Source: Sinorhizobium sp. BG8 (GTDB lineage: Bacteria; Pseudomonadota; Alphaproteobacteria; Rhizobiales; Rhizobiaceae). From it: a stretch of 64,000 nt of DNA. The first letter of the stretch is position 1; every line of letters begins with the position of its first letter. The translations under genes were made by a program, and so were the position numbers. Positions 27,003 to 36,328 of the stretch are shown here, in pieces. The notes beneath the pieces were generated by a model. That model saw only the letters and a program-made list of their open reading frames with translations, made no database searches and was not told the DNA's origin. The stretch is from the NCBI RefSeq assembly GCF_016864555.1, contig NZ_CP044012.1:678501-742500 (forward strand). Direction: 5' to 3'.

Positions 27003-28160
27003 ATGGGTACGATCTCACCAGTGTTCGAGCGTCCCGCCCGCACGGCGGCGCTGATCGCAACGGAAGACGAGGCCATCGCGGTCGCCAGAACCGTCGCCGG
27101 CCTTTTCGCTACACCCGAAACGGCGACAGCTGCGCCCGAGAACGAAGCGACGCTGCTGGAGCTGTTCTCCCGCTGCGGGTTGCTGGGCGTCTCGGTGCCG
27201 ACCGAGCACGGCGGGATCGACGTTTCAAATACCGTACTGGCCGACGTCTGCTCTATCCTCGCACAACAGTCCTCCAAGCTCGGCGCGATCGTGGCGGCGC
27301 ATTTGGTCGGGATCGAGCAGGTGCGCAGCCATGGCACCGAGAGCCAGCGCGAGACCCTGTTTTCGGCAGCGCTTGCCGGTGCCCGCCTGGCCCGGGCTCA
27401 TCCTCCCGGCGAGACAGACGGAGAGCAGGACAGCCTGTCGATCGCTACCGACGGTCTTGGCTGGCATCTGGACGGAGAGTGCTACTGCACACCGGCCGCC
27501 AGCGAGGCCGACTGGTTACTCGTGCCGGCCCACAATGACGCAAACAAGGCCATAACCCTGCTGCTTCCATCCCGCCTCAAGGGCCTGCGCTATCCCGCAA
27601 ACGTTTACCAGGCAGCATCCGCAAGGATGCCGCAGATGGAGCGGGTCGTCTTCACGGATCTCCCTGCCATCGTCGACGTCCTGCTTCCTCGCGCCGTCAA
27701 TCCGGCAAAGCCCGACGTGCCGGATGCGCTGGAACTGCTTCTCGAAGCCGCGAACCTGCTCGGCGCTGGCCGGCGGCGCTTTCAGCGCGCGCTCCATGCA
27801 GCCGGCGATGACGGCGCGAGCGTGGCGGGATCCGAGGCTCATGCCCCCGAAATCGGCGCGCTCTCAGTTCGTCTGGCCGCCGCCGAGGCCACGATCGAAA
27901 ATGCCGGTCGTGCTCTCGATGCGGCCCAGATCGGATCGGCCGAGCGACACCGAGTTACAGCCTATCTCGCTGCAACGGCGGCCTGTGTCACAGCCGCGGA
28001 AGCCGCGTCCGATGCCCGTCGCCTCCTGGACCATCTCGACTCAGGTAAGCCGGCATCGCACGACCGCGTGGATTGTCCGACGCATATTGCCGCCCTTGTC
28101 CAGGACGCAGGCCTGCGGCACCTGGCGAGCCTACGCGACACTCCTCCGGACGGCTCGTAA
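27003..28160 (+). CDS. Degenerate SfnB/DszC-like acyl-CoA dehydrogenase-fold protein
   Basis: 385 aa. The N-terminal part aligns with SfnB-type flavin monooxygenases: EDEAIAVARTVAGLF, LLGVSVPTEHGGIDVSNTVLADV and SKLGAIVAAHLVGIEQV. The middle is divergent, and the C-terminal signature seen in the two other copies here (RYWRNxRTHxLHDP) is missing; instead it ends PTHIAALVQDAGLRHLASL. This suggests loss of the flavin/active-site block or a non-catalytic role. It diverges from the SsuABC-like operon and converges on a flavoprotein gene 20 bp away. Organosulfur role is inferred from family and context only. Confidence 0.75.
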   Translation: MGTISPVFERPARTAALIATEDEAIAVARTVAGLFATPETATAAPENEATLLELFSRCGLLGVSVPTEHGGIDVSNTVLADVCSILAQQSSKLGAIVAAHLVGIEQVRSHGTESQRETLFSAALAGARLARAHPPGETDGEQDSLSIATDGLGWHLDGECYCTPAASEADWLLVPAHNDANKAITLLLPSRLKGLRYPANVYQAASARMPQMERVVFTDLPAIVDVLLPRAVNPAKPDVPDALELLLEAANLLGAGRRRFQRALHAAGDDGASVAGSEAHAPEIGALSVRLAAAEATIENAGRALDAAQIGSAERHRVTAYLAATAACVTAAEAASDARRLLDHLDSGKPASHDRVDCPTHIAALVQDAGLRHLASLRDTPPDGS

Positions 28161-28180
28161 GCCTGAAGTAAACGCTCCGG

Positions 28181-29626
28181 CTATATGGCGCGCCGTCTTT
28201 CGCCGGCCTCGGCCTCCTCTATGTCAAGGCGGAGATCATCTGCGACGCGGTCCGCGACAAAGCAGGCGTGCTCCGTTACCTGAGGCAGCCCCATCAGTTC
28301 ACCGAAAGTGCCGCGCGCGAGAGGGCCCGCCACGTACAGCCCGTTAACTGGCCCGCCATCGCGACCGGTTGGACGACTGTCGTCATCCACCGCAATTCCG
28401 AGGCCTACGGGATCAGCCTTGATGAAGCCGTCCTCTGCAAGCCGGACCAGGAGCGGCTGGCTTTCGAGGATCTTTCCATGACCCGGGCCCGTCGTAACGA
28501 CAACGGAATCGAATCGTTCCTCGCGGATCTGGCCGCGATGTCGCTGACGGAGCCGAACGACCACCGTGTCGTCCGCCGACCTTTCGATGCCCGCGATGGA
28601 CGCCGCCTGGAAGCGCAGGCGACCTGCGGCGATTTTCGCTTCGATGACGGATTCGATCTGAGGCGCGATGCGAAAGCGATGAACGTCCCAGTAGGGCCTG
28701 AGGAACTTCACGAGACGGCGCCGCTCGACGACCGGGAGCGAGCGCCAGATCTCTCCGCCCTGGGCGCGCAGACGGTCGAAGACGGCGTGCCAGGTCACTC
28801 CCTCGTTAGCTGCCTCGAAGACCGCGGCGCGAACCCGCCGGAGCAACTGCAAGGTCGTGCGAACGGGCGGATCCATGAAATCGCCGAACGGTTCCTGGAC
28901 ATCGAGATTGTGCCCTCGCGAGCGCAGGCCGCGCCTGGATACGGCAAGAATCTCTCCTTCGTGCCCGCCGGCCGCGAGTGTTGCGATGACGTCTGCCGAG
29001 GTCAGCCCCGCACCAACCACCAGAACGCGATCGTGGGGCCGAATGGCGGCGAGTGCCCGGGATGCCGTCGGATCGGGAACGCAACGTGGGTGGCCCGAAA
29101 GCGCCCGGTCCATGCCGGCCGGCGCCTGCGGCTTCGGATGGCTCGTGGCCAAAACGACGATATCGGCCTCAAGCGTCTGCCCGTCTTCGCCGCAGACCAG
29201 CCATCGGCTATTCTGTTGTCTCTCCACCGACAGCGCACGGGTTTGCCTGTGCTGGACCCTGCCTTCGCGAATCAAGGGTTCGAGTTGGGAGGCGACATAC
29301 CGGCCGAAAACGCTGCGCCGGGGAAAGACGTGACCGGTGGGCGTCAGGGACCCGGGGTCCTGCTCAACCGAACGCGTTTCATGCAGCCAGCGCAGAAAAT
29401 GCTCGTCATCGCCCGGAACGAGCGTCATGCGCGCGGCAGGCACGTTGATACGGTGTACGTCCTCATCCGTATCGTAGGCGAGCCCGGCGCCGAGCGATTG
29501 CCTCGGTTCGAACACCACGATCTGTGCCGCGGCACCGTGGTGGCGCACCAGATGATAGGCAAGAGCCGCTCCGGTAAAACCGCCCCCTACAACGACAATG
29601 GTCGGGTCCCGGACTTCCGCCGTCAC
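28181..29626 (-). CDS. FAD/NAD(P)-binding oxidoreductase (NAD_binding_9 type) next to SsuD
   Basis: 481 aa from GTG 29626, which overlaps the ssuD stop (GTGA). An open upstream extension lies wholly inside ssuD and is rejected. The N-terminal FAD motif [16 protein letters not shown] is at about 10-25, with the family block [25 protein letters not shown] just after. A second dinucleotide motif is [17 protein letters not shown] in the middle, and a late VVTTGPGHG follows. These proteins are uncharacterised FAD-dependent oxidoreductases often beside sulfonate monooxygenase genes. It may process a sulfonate-derived product or serve as a flavin-linked partner; not known. Confidence 0.82.
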   Translation of the reverse strand: MTAEVRDPTIVVVGGGFTGAALAYHLVRHHGAAAQIVVFEPRQSLGAGLAYDTDEDVHRINVPAARMTLVPGDDEHFLRWLHETRSVEQDPGSLTPTGHVFPRRSVFGRYVASQLEPLIREGRVQHRQTRALSVERQQNSRWLVCGEDGQTLEADIVVLATSHPKPQAPAGMDRALSGHPRCVPDPTASRALAAIRPHDRVLVVGAGLTSADVIATLAAGGHEGEILAVSRRGLRSRGHNLDVQEPFGDFMDPPVRTTLQLLRRVRAAVFEAANEGVTWHAVFDRLRAQGGEIWRSLPVVERRRLVKFLRPYWDVHRFRIAPQIESVIEAKIAAGRLRFQAASIAGIERSADDTVVVRLRQRHRGQIREERFDSVVVTTGPGHGKILESQPLLVRLAEDGFIKADPVGLGIAVDDDSRPTGRDGGPVNGLYVAGPLARGTFGELMGLPQVTEHACFVADRVADDLRLDIEEAEAGERRRAI

Positions 29627-30792
29627 GACTGCGACGCCTTGAGCGTCGGGCGGTAGTCGCCGGCGATGGTCTCGCCAAAGGGCCCGGTATTGACGGTGGA
29701 CTTCCGCCCGGCAAGAGGCTGGCTCAAGGGCAGGTGCGGCATCACCAGTTCGCCGAAGCGATAGGCCTCTTCCAGATGCGGATAGCCGGAAAAAATGAAC
29801 GTATCGATGCCGATTTGACGGTACTCCTCGATCCTGGCCTTCACCTGGTCCGGATCGCCCACGAGTGCGGTACCTGCGCCGCCCCGGACGAGCCCCACGC
29901 CCGCCCACAGATTCGGGCTGACTTCCAGCTTGTCGCGCTGGCCGCCATGCAGCCGGCTCATACGGCTCTGACCTACGGAATCCATGCGGGCAAACACTTT
30001 CTGGGCTGCCTCAATAGTTGCGTCGTCGACGTATTGTATCAGTTCGTCAGCGGCCTTCCATGCTTCTTTGGCTGTCTCGCGCACGATCACGTGAAGGCGG
30101 ATACCGAAACTCACCTCGCGTCCTTCGGCATCGGCAAGCGCCTTAACCTCGGCGACCTTCTTTGCCACGTCCGCCGGCGGCTCGCCCCAGGTAAGGTATT
30201 TGTCGATGGTCCGGGCCGCCACCTGCTGGCCGACGCCCGACGATCCGCCGAAATAGAGCGGCGGATGCGGGGTCTGGACCGGCGCAAACAGCAGTCGTCC
30301 ATCCTCGATTTCGAAGTGCTTGCCCTTGTGGTCCACAACCTCCCCGGAAAGCACTCTCTTGTAGATGTCCAGGAACTCCTCCGTGACGGAATAGCGGTCC
30401 TCATGGGACAAATGGATGCCATCGCCCTTGTTCTCGACAGGGTCACCGCCGGTCACGACATTGATAAGCACGCGCCCGTTCGAGATCCGGTCAAGCGTCG
30501 CGGTCATCCGCGCAGCAAGCGTCGGCGATAGCAGGCCCGGCCGCACCGCAATGAGAAAGCGCAGCTTTTCGGTCAGCGGTGCGAGCGCGGAGGCCACGAC
30601 CCAACTGTCCTCGCAACTGCGGCCTGTCGGAATGAGGACGCCATAGTAGCCGAGCGCGTCAGCGGCCTGCGCGATCTGTCTCAGATACGGGAGGTCGACA
30701 CTCCGCCCCCCGAGCGCCGTACCAAGATAGCGGCTGTCCCCGTGGGTCGGTAGAAACCACAGGACATTGATCTTCTCTGGGACGCTGGTCAT
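29623..30792 (-). CDS. ssuD: FMNH2-dependent alkanesulfonate monooxygenase SsuD
   Basis: 389 aa. SsuD uses reduced FMN and O2 to convert alkanesulfonates to aldehyde plus sulfite in the cytoplasm under sulfate limitation. The luciferase-like barrel shows [16 protein letters not shown] at 9-24, [17 protein letters not shown] near 48-64, [25 protein letters not shown] near 110-125 and the late [20 protein letters not shown], all as in SsuD. The ATG at 30792 is preceded by ggagtctcg. It overlaps the following oxidoreductase gene by 4 bp. A flavin reductase gene lies divergently upstream and could supply FMNH2. Confidence 0.94.
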   Translation of the reverse strand: MTSVPEKINVLWFLPTHGDSRYLGTALGGRSVDLPYLRQIAQAADALGYYGVLIPTGRSCEDSWVVASALAPLTEKLRFLIAVRPGLLSPTLAARMTATLDRISNGRVLINVVTGGDPVENKGDGIHLSHEDRYSVTEEFLDIYKRVLSGEVVDHKGKHFEIEDGRLLFAPVQTPHPPLYFGGSSGVGQQVAARTIDKYLTWGEPPADVAKKVAEVKALADAEGREVSFGIRLHVIVRETAKEAWKAADELIQYVDDATIEAAQKVFARMDSVGQSRMSRLHGGQRDKLEVSPNLWAGVGLVRGGAGTALVGDPDQVKARIEEYRQIGIDTFIFSGYPHLEEAYRFGELVMPHLPLSQPLAGRKSTVNTGPFGETIAGDYRPTLKASQS

Positions 30793-30957
30793 GTATCGAG
30801 ACTCCTGATGTTTGCCTGCTCTTCACCGGAGATGATGGGCAACAGGCCTCAGGGTAAAATCATAAATTACATAAATTTAGTTGACAACAAATTTCCGGAC
30901 TTTCATTGTCGTTACAAGAACAACGCCAATGGCGTGACCTCGAAATGGAGATGCGCA

Positions 30958-31506
30958 ATGAACGTGGCCAATCTGATACGAAGTGGCCTGGGCACGACAC
31001 ACGGCACTGCCCCAACCCCTGACCCGACCCTTCTGAAATCAGCGATGCGGAGCGTTTCCGGAGCGGTATCGGTGATTACCGCGGGCGCCGGATCCGAACG
31101 GACTGGCGCCACAGTCACCTCGGCCACCGCGCTTTCCGTCGATCCGCCCACGATGATCGTCAACATTAACCGCAGTTCGTCGACCTATCCGGTAATCCGT
31201 CGCTACGGCCATTTCTGCGTCAACATCCTGGCGAGCCAGCATCAGGACGTGGCCAACCGCTTTGCAGGCATCGGCGGCGTCAAGGGCGAAGCGCGTTATG
31301 AAGGCGCCCCGTGGACGACCCGCCTGAGCGGTGCGCCGGTACTCGTCGGCGCCCTTGCGGCGATCGACTGCGAACTGGAAGAAATCATCGAGCGCCACAG
31401 CCATGGAATCGTGATCGGGCGCGTGGTCCAGATCACGCTCGGCGACGGCCAGTCGCTTGTCTACAACAACGGCCGTTATGGTGGATTTGAACCCCTGACC
31501 GATTGA
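30958..31506 (+). CDS. Flavin reductase family protein (FMN reductase partner of monooxygenases)
   Basis: 182 aa from the ATG at 30958. The split-barrel flavin reductase fold is clear: MRSVSGAVSVITAGAG, then the conserved TGATVTSATALSVDPPTMIVNINR and the segment FCVNILASQHQDVANRFAG. The C-terminus has a YNNGRYGGF motif, the usual flavin-reductase end. It reduces FMN with NAD(P)H and hands it to two-component monooxygenases, here SsuD on one side and the DszA/NtaA-type enzyme on the other. The 165-bp gap to ssuD is AT-rich. Confidence 0.92.
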   Translation: MNVANLIRSGLGTTHGTAPTPDPTLLKSAMRSVSGAVSVITAGAGSERTGATVTSATALSVDPPTMIVNINRSSSTYPVIRRYGHFCVNILASQHQDVANRFAGIGGVKGEARYEGAPWTTRLSGAPVLVGALAAIDCELEEIIERHSHGIVIGRVVQITLGDGQSLVYNNGRYGGFEPLTD

Positions 31507-31517
31507 CGTCGAGGGGC

Positions 31518-31994
31518 TCAGGCCCTGCTTCTACCGACCCGCTGTTCGACGGCGTCGTCCTCGAGCGCTTCATTTGCGCCGGGAACGGAGACGAACTGCT
31601 CGAGCGTCATGGTATCCAGGATCGATGCAATCGCATCGCGGACATCCGTCATCGACCGCCGAACCTGGCAGGTTTCGGGATCGGCACAGTCTTCACAGGC
31701 TTCGTAGGCCGTACGACTGGCGCAACGGATAGGCGCCAGCGGGCCGTCCAGAACACGGACGGCATGCCCGATTCGGATTTCCGAAGCGGGACGGGACAGT
31801 GAATATCCACCACCAGGCCCCTTCTTTGAGCGCAGCAGACCGGCATTGCGCAGCTCGAGCAGGATCGTATCGAGGAACTTCTTAGGAATGTTGTTCCTGA
31901 GGGCGATCTCGCTGACGAAAGCAGTCTCTCCCGGCGGCAGGCGCCCCAGGTCCACGAGAGCCTTCAGTCCGTATTTGCCTTTTTTCGTCAACAT
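31518..31994 (-). CDS. Rrf2 family transcriptional regulator with four cysteines
   Basis: 158 aa from the ATG at 31994 (MLTKKGKYGLKAL); the 18 codons upstream are not conserved. The winged helix (FVSEIALRNNIPKKFLDTIL, LRSKKGPGGGYSLSRP) is followed by cysteines at 91, 100, 103 and 109 (C-x8-C-x2-C-x5-C), in the place where IscR and NsrR bind an Fe-S cluster. Rrf2 proteins sense iron-sulfur, nitric oxide or cysteine status. Lying between flavin reductase and monooxygenase genes, it is a good candidate for the sulfur-status regulator of this region. It converges on the flavin reductase gene. Confidence 0.88.
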   Translation of the reverse strand: MLTKKGKYGLKALVDLGRLPPGETAFVSEIALRNNIPKKFLDTILLELRNAGLLRSKKGPGGGYSLSRPASEIRIGHAVRVLDGPLAPIRCASRTAYEACEDCADPETCQVRRSMTDVRDAIASILDTMTLEQFVSVPGANEALEDDAVEQRVGRSRA

Positions 31995-32282
31995 CTCTGT
32001 CTGCTTTCCATCGGGGGTGCTGGCACGGGCCTTTGTCCCCACGAGCACATACGTAGCCTCCGTGGAATTTCACCACAGTTACCGGCTGTTCCATCAACGC
32101 ACGAGCCCGGAGCGTTTTCTGCGCTCCAGGCATCAATGTCATAAAACCACATAAATCCGGTATATTTTATTTATAAGCGATCCTGCAAGAGAACAAACGC
32201 CCTTTACCAATCACATATTCCTACTTTCTTCATACGCCGTGACCGTTCGGCAACTGAGCTGTCGGCTTCGGCGAATGCGGCA

Positions 32283-33707
32283 TCATGATCCGACAGATCT
32301 GAGCGGCGGCGAGGACTTGTCCTGTTCGGCCTGGCGACGCTTGTAGGCCTCGATGTCGCGAAAAACGTTGGCAGGATGGTTGGCAGGAAGATAGGGCCCC
32401 TCGCCGAACAGCTTTTCACGCAACGTCCCGGGCTTGTAGGCGGTCGGATAGACTCCGCGTTTCTGGAGTTCCGGTACCAGCAGGTCGACCACGGTTTCGA
32501 AACTCTCGGGTGTCACCGCATAGGCAAGGTTGAATCCGTCGACGTCGGTCTCCTCGACCCAGTCCTGCAGGATGTCGGCCAGTGTCTCCGGCGAGCCGGT
32601 GAATACCGGTCCAAGACCGCCGATGCCACCCCACTTGGCAAGCTCCTCCACCGTCCAGGCCTTGTCCTTGCCGGCGAAGTGCTCGACGACAGAGACGATG
32701 GCGTTGGTTTCGACCTTCTTGAGCAGGTCGCTCGGCGCGTACTGGCCGAAATCGATCCCGCTCCAGCCGGAGAGAAAGACCAGCGAGCCATCGTAGGAGG
32801 AATAGCTCAGATAGTCATTGAAGCGCTGGTCCGCCTTGGCGTCGGTCTCGTCGACGATCAGCGTCGTCAGATTGTAGATAAGGATCTTGCCCGGATCACG
32901 GCCGGCTGCAGCGGCCTGCGCACGGATCTCGGCGACATAGGATTTCAGCAGGGATTTGGTGGGAGCGGCGACGAAGACGCATTCGGCGTGGGCGGCGGCG
33001 AAGGCCTTGCCCGGTCCCGAAGCACCCGCCTGGTAGAGGACCGGCGTGCGCTGCGGCGAAGGCTCGCACAGGTGATAGCCGGGAACCTCGAAAAACTTGC
33101 CCTTGTGGCCGATCTCATGGACCTTCGTGGGATCGGTGAAGATACGCCGCTCGCGGTCACGCAGCACGGCCCCCTCCTCCCAGCTGCCTTCGAACAGCTT
33201 GTAGAGCACGTCCACATATTCGCTCGCGACTTCGTAGCGGTTGTCGTGCCGCCGAAGCCCTCCCTGCCCAATGTTCTTCGCGCCGCTCTCGAGATAGGAG
33301 GTGACGATGTTCCAGCCGACCCGCCCCTTGGTGTGGTGGTCTGCCGTCGAGAGACGCCTCGCAAAAGTGTAGGGATGCTCGAACGAGGTCGAGGCGGTGA
33401 TCCCTATGCCAAGGTGCTCCGTGGCAAGCGCGATCGGTGCGGCAAGCTGCAGCGGATCGTTCACGGGGATCTGCGCGGCCTGGTGAATGGCGTGGAAATT
33501 GGAGCCCTTGTACACGTCGTAATAGCCAACGACGTCCGCGATGAAGATCCCGTCAAAAATGCCGCGTTCGAGCGTGCGGGCCACATCCTGCCAGTATTCG
33601 AGGTCCTTGTACTGCCACGACCTGTCGCGCGGATGCGCCCACAGGCCGGGCGACTGGTGGCCAACGCAATTCATGTCGAAGGCGTTGAAGCGAATTTGGC
33701 GGGTCAT
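32283..33707 (-). CDS. DszA/NtaA/SnaA-family FMNH2-dependent monooxygenase
   Basis: 474 aa from the ATG at 33707. Large group-C flavin monooxygenase of the NtaA/SnaA/DszA(SoxA) class: QIRFNAFDMNCVGHQSPG at 4-21, YWQDVARTLERGIFDGIFIADV near 38-59, GRVGWNIVTSYL and PVLYQAGASGPGKAFAA. These use FMNH2 to cleave C-N or C-S bonds (for example in nitrilotriacetate or dibenzothiophene sulfone). The sulfur setting favours an organosulfur (sulfone-like) substrate. No partner reductase is needed in the same operon because a flavin reductase lies 0.8 kb away. Confidence 0.9.
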   Translation of the reverse strand: MTRQIRFNAFDMNCVGHQSPGLWAHPRDRSWQYKDLEYWQDVARTLERGIFDGIFIADVVGYYDVYKGSNFHAIHQAAQIPVNDPLQLAAPIALATEHLGIGITASTSFEHPYTFARRLSTADHHTKGRVGWNIVTSYLESGAKNIGQGGLRRHDNRYEVASEYVDVLYKLFEGSWEEGAVLRDRERRIFTDPTKVHEIGHKGKFFEVPGYHLCEPSPQRTPVLYQAGASGPGKAFAAAHAECVFVAAPTKSLLKSYVAEIRAQAAAAGRDPGKILIYNLTTLIVDETDAKADQRFNDYLSYSSYDGSLVFLSGWSGIDFGQYAPSDLLKKVETNAIVSVVEHFAGKDKAWTVEELAKWGGIGGLGPVFTGSPETLADILQDWVEETDVDGFNLAYAVTPESFETVVDLLVPELQKRGVYPTAYKPGTLREKLFGEGPYLPANHPANVFRDIEAYKRRQAEQDKSSPPLRSVGS

Positions 33708-33918
33708 GGGAAGTCTCCAGCTTTTCGGTAGGTGTGCAGGGTGGCCCTGTTGCCGGCAGGCAGGATACAGCCTTCGGCCACAATGCAAAGTCAATCTATG
33801 TTTTTAATATACTACATAACGGAATGCCATTGCGCAAACCCGCGCCATGTCAGCACGGCGGCATCATGGGACGTGAAGCCGCCGTCTCTCATCCCGGCGG
33901 CTTCTTTCACTGCCGCGA

Positions 33919-35241
33919 TCAGGCGACCTTGCGTCCGTCCGCAAGTCCGGATGCGGCATCGAGGCCGCGCTCTATATCCGCAAGGATGTCGTCGATATGC
34001 TCGATGCCGATCGACAATCGGACGTATCCCTCCGATACGCCGCTCGCCAATTGGTCCTCGACCGAAAGCTGCGAGTGCGTGGTGGTTGCTGGATGAATGG
34101 CGAGGCTGCGCGCATCACCGATGTTGGCGACGTGATAGAATAGCTCCAGGCTGTCGATGAAACGCCTGCCCGCTTCAAGGCCGCCCTTCAGTTCGAAACC
34201 GACGAGACCGCCGTAGCCTCCCTTCAGATACTTGTCCGCCCGCTCGCGCGCGAGGCCCGTCTGTTGCGTGGGGTGGATGACCCGCACGACCTCGGCCCGC
34301 TTCGAGAGATAGTCCGCCACCGCTTCGGCATTCCTTGCGTGGCGCTCGATGCGCAATGGAAGGGTCTCTATCCCCTGGATGATCTGGAAAGCGTTGAAGG
34401 GCGACAAGGAGGCCCCGAGATCGCGAAGCAGGGTTACGCGCGCCTTGATGATATAGGCGATCGGGCCGAGCGGTTTCACGGCCTCCGACCAGACCGCACC
34501 ATGGTAGCTCTTGTCGGGTGTATTCAGCGCCGGCTGCCGCTGCGGATGCGCCGCCCAGTCGAAATTGCCCCCGTCCACGATCAGACCACCGATCGATGTG
34601 CCGTGGCCGGCGAGATACTTGGTGCTCGAATAGACGACGACGGCGGCACCATGGTCAAACGGGCGGGAAAGGAGCGGCGCAGCCGTATTGTCTACAATCA
34701 GCGGGATCCCGAATTCCCGTCCGATCGCGGCCACCTCGCCGATCGGAAAGACCGTGAGCTTTGGATTGGGGAGTGTCTCGGCGTAGTAGGCGCGCGTGCG
34801 CTCATCCGTTGCCTTCCTGAAATTCTCGGGGTCGCTCGGGTCCACGAAGCGGACCTCAATGCCCTGATCCTTCAAGGTATTGGCGAAGAGGTTCCAGGTG
34901 CCGCCGTAAAGATCCGTCGAGCTGACGATGTTGTCGCCGACCCGGGCCAGGTTCTGGATCGCGAATGCCGATGCCGCCTGCCCGGAAGCAAGCGCCAGAG
35001 CCGCAACACCGCCCTCGATCGCGGCGACCCGCTGCTCGAGCACGTCGACGGTCGGGTTCCCGATGCGGCTGTAGATGTTACCGAGTTCCTTTAGCGCGAA
35101 CAGGTTGGCGGCGTGCTCCGTGTCGCGGAACTGGAAGGACGTGCTCTGGTAGATCGGGACGGCAACAGCGCCGGTCGCCGGATCTGACCTCCAGCCGGCG
35201 TGGAGGGCGAGTGTTTCGGCATGATGTTTTTTCGTTGTCAT
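33919..35241 (-). CDS. O-acetylhomoserine/O-acetylserine sulfhydrylase (MetY/CysK-type PLP enzyme)
   Basis: 440 aa. Cys/Met-metabolism PLP family: the start ETLALHAGWRSDPATGAVAVPIYQ, the YSSTKYLAGHG motif with the PLP lysine near residue 208, and a GYGGLVGFELKGG C-terminal block. Members combine O-acetylhomoserine with sulfide to give homocysteine, fixing inorganic sulfur. Length agrees with MetY (about 430 aa). It sits between the two sulfur-releasing monooxygenase region and a peroxiredoxin gene; 30 bp separate it from the latter, so both are likely co-transcribed. Confidence 0.93.
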   Translation of the reverse strand: MTTKKHHAETLALHAGWRSDPATGAVAVPIYQSTSFQFRDTEHAANLFALKELGNIYSRIGNPTVDVLEQRVAAIEGGVAALALASGQAASAFAIQNLARVGDNIVSSTDLYGGTWNLFANTLKDQGIEVRFVDPSDPENFRKATDERTRAYYAETLPNPKLTVFPIGEVAAIGREFGIPLIVDNTAAPLLSRPFDHGAAVVVYSSTKYLAGHGTSIGGLIVDGGNFDWAAHPQRQPALNTPDKSYHGAVWSEAVKPLGPIAYIIKARVTLLRDLGASLSPFNAFQIIQGIETLPLRIERHARNAEAVADYLSKRAEVVRVIHPTQQTGLARERADKYLKGGYGGLVGFELKGGLEAGRRFIDSLELFYHVANIGDARSLAIHPATTTHSQLSVEDQLASGVSEGYVRLSIGIEHIDDILADIERGLDAASGLADGRKVA

Positions 35242-35271
35242 GAGAGTTCCTTTGTGGTGAGCGTGGAAGGA

Positions 35272-35922
35272 TCAGGCGGGAGCGCGTTTCAACGCGGCAA
35301 CTATGCCGGCAGCGTCGGCGCGCCGGGTGAAGTCGGCATCGACAAGCGCCCAGCGCGCGGTACCGTTGGAATCGACGATGTAGGTCGCGACGATTGGCAG
35401 TTCGTGGCGGGCGTCGTCGTTCCATCCGGCAAGGTCGACACCGGTCTCGTGGTAGAGCGCCCGGATGTTCTCTGGCAGCGGAAAGACAAGCCCGAGTTCA
35501 CGCGCAAGCCGGTTTCCCTTGTCGCCGAGCAGCGGAAAACCAAGCCCGTTGCGTAGCGCAGTCTTGCGCGCATTGTCCGCAGTCTCCGGGCTGATTGCGA
35601 CGAGGAGTGCTCCGTGTTCCGCGATCTCAGCGGACCGTTCGGACAATTCCCTGAGCCTCGCATTGCTGAAGGGGCACCAGCCACCGCGATAAAAAGTGAT
35701 GATGAGCGCGCCCTCGCCTGCAAGCTCGCTGAGATCGACGGAGTTTCCGTCCTGGTCAGGTAGTACCGGGAGAGGCAGGACCGTGCCGAGGCCGGCGGCT
35801 TTCTGGGCAATACGCGAGGATTCGAGTTCGGAGATGAGTTCGTCGATTACGGCGGAAAGGCGATCCGGCAGGGAGGAGTGCGGGTCCTCTGCCGTCTTGC
35901 GCAGCGGTTGGTGAAGCGACAT
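35272..35922 (-). CDS. 1-Cys peroxiredoxin-like protein (AhpC/TSA family)
   Basis: 216 aa. Thioredoxin-fold peroxidase-like protein with a single cysteine, Cys83, in FYRGGWCPFSNARL, the expected peroxidatic position. No second cysteine exists in the chain, so it would need an external thiol for recycling. The long N-terminal part (residues 1-45, helical) is typical of this AhpC/TSA subfamily. Co-transcription with the sulfhydrylase suggests protection from peroxide made by uncoupled flavin monooxygenases; this is inference. Confidence 0.85.
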   Translation of the reverse strand: MSLHQPLRKTAEDPHSSLPDRLSAVIDELISELESSRIAQKAAGLGTVLPLPVLPDQDGNSVDLSELAGEGALIITFYRGGWCPFSNARLRELSERSAEIAEHGALLVAISPETADNARKTALRNGLGFPLLGDKGNRLARELGLVFPLPENIRALYHETGVDLAGWNDDARHELPIVATYIVDSNGTARWALVDADFTRRADAAGIVAALKRAPA

Positions 35923-36328
35923 CGAATACCTCCTTTTACAAGTCCGCGCCCTGCGTCGCGGAAGCGTGTCCTATCGAGGTCACGCTTTAATTGTTGCTGT
36001 ATTCGATGTTTTTAGTAGAGTTATTTCGTTCCAATATCGGATCGATCGGGGAAATTTCCCTATCGCCATCCGCCGGTAAGGCAGGGCCTACCTCTCGTTG
36101 GCCGCTTTTATCCTTAGTGGCGGTTCCGGTGTTCCAATGGGGCAGCGATGCTGTTGCGCGTTCATCTTTTCCAGAGAAGGCGAAGCCGCAGCATATTTTT
36201 CGCTCCACGGGTTCGAGTTTGGAATATCGTATTTAGCCATATAATCTGTAGATTTTATCATGAATTGAACCGCGATCGCCGTGAGCGCGGAAGCCGACAA
36301 CCGGTCGGCAGCGTTTAGGGAGCCATGC
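35923..36328. other. 406-bp divergent intergenic region
   Basis: This separates the minus-strand peroxiredoxin gene from the plus-strand binding-protein gene. I see no convincing gene. The right third is AT-rich and holds the palindrome AATCT-GT-AGATT at 36243-36254. Short open frames here lack ribosome sites and family resemblance. Confidence 0.6.
36243..36254. promoter_or_regulatory. AATCT-GT-AGATT inverted repeat upstream of binding-protein gene
   Basis: Perfect 5-bp arms with a 2-bp centre, 74 bp before the ATG of the orphan ribose-type binding protein. The core TCTGTAGA is close to TCTATAGA upstream of the other ribose-type importer at 46300-46307. Candidate operator; function not shown. 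Confidence 0.4.

Noticed and set aside
29627-29908. Upstream extension of the FAD oxidoreductase frame into ssuD
   Set aside because: It is a shadow of ssuD; the GTG overlapping the ssuD stop matches the family start.
35991-36236. Small plus-strand open frame upstream of the orphan binding protein
   Set aside because: No ribosome site and no family resemblance; lies in the AT-rich promoter region.
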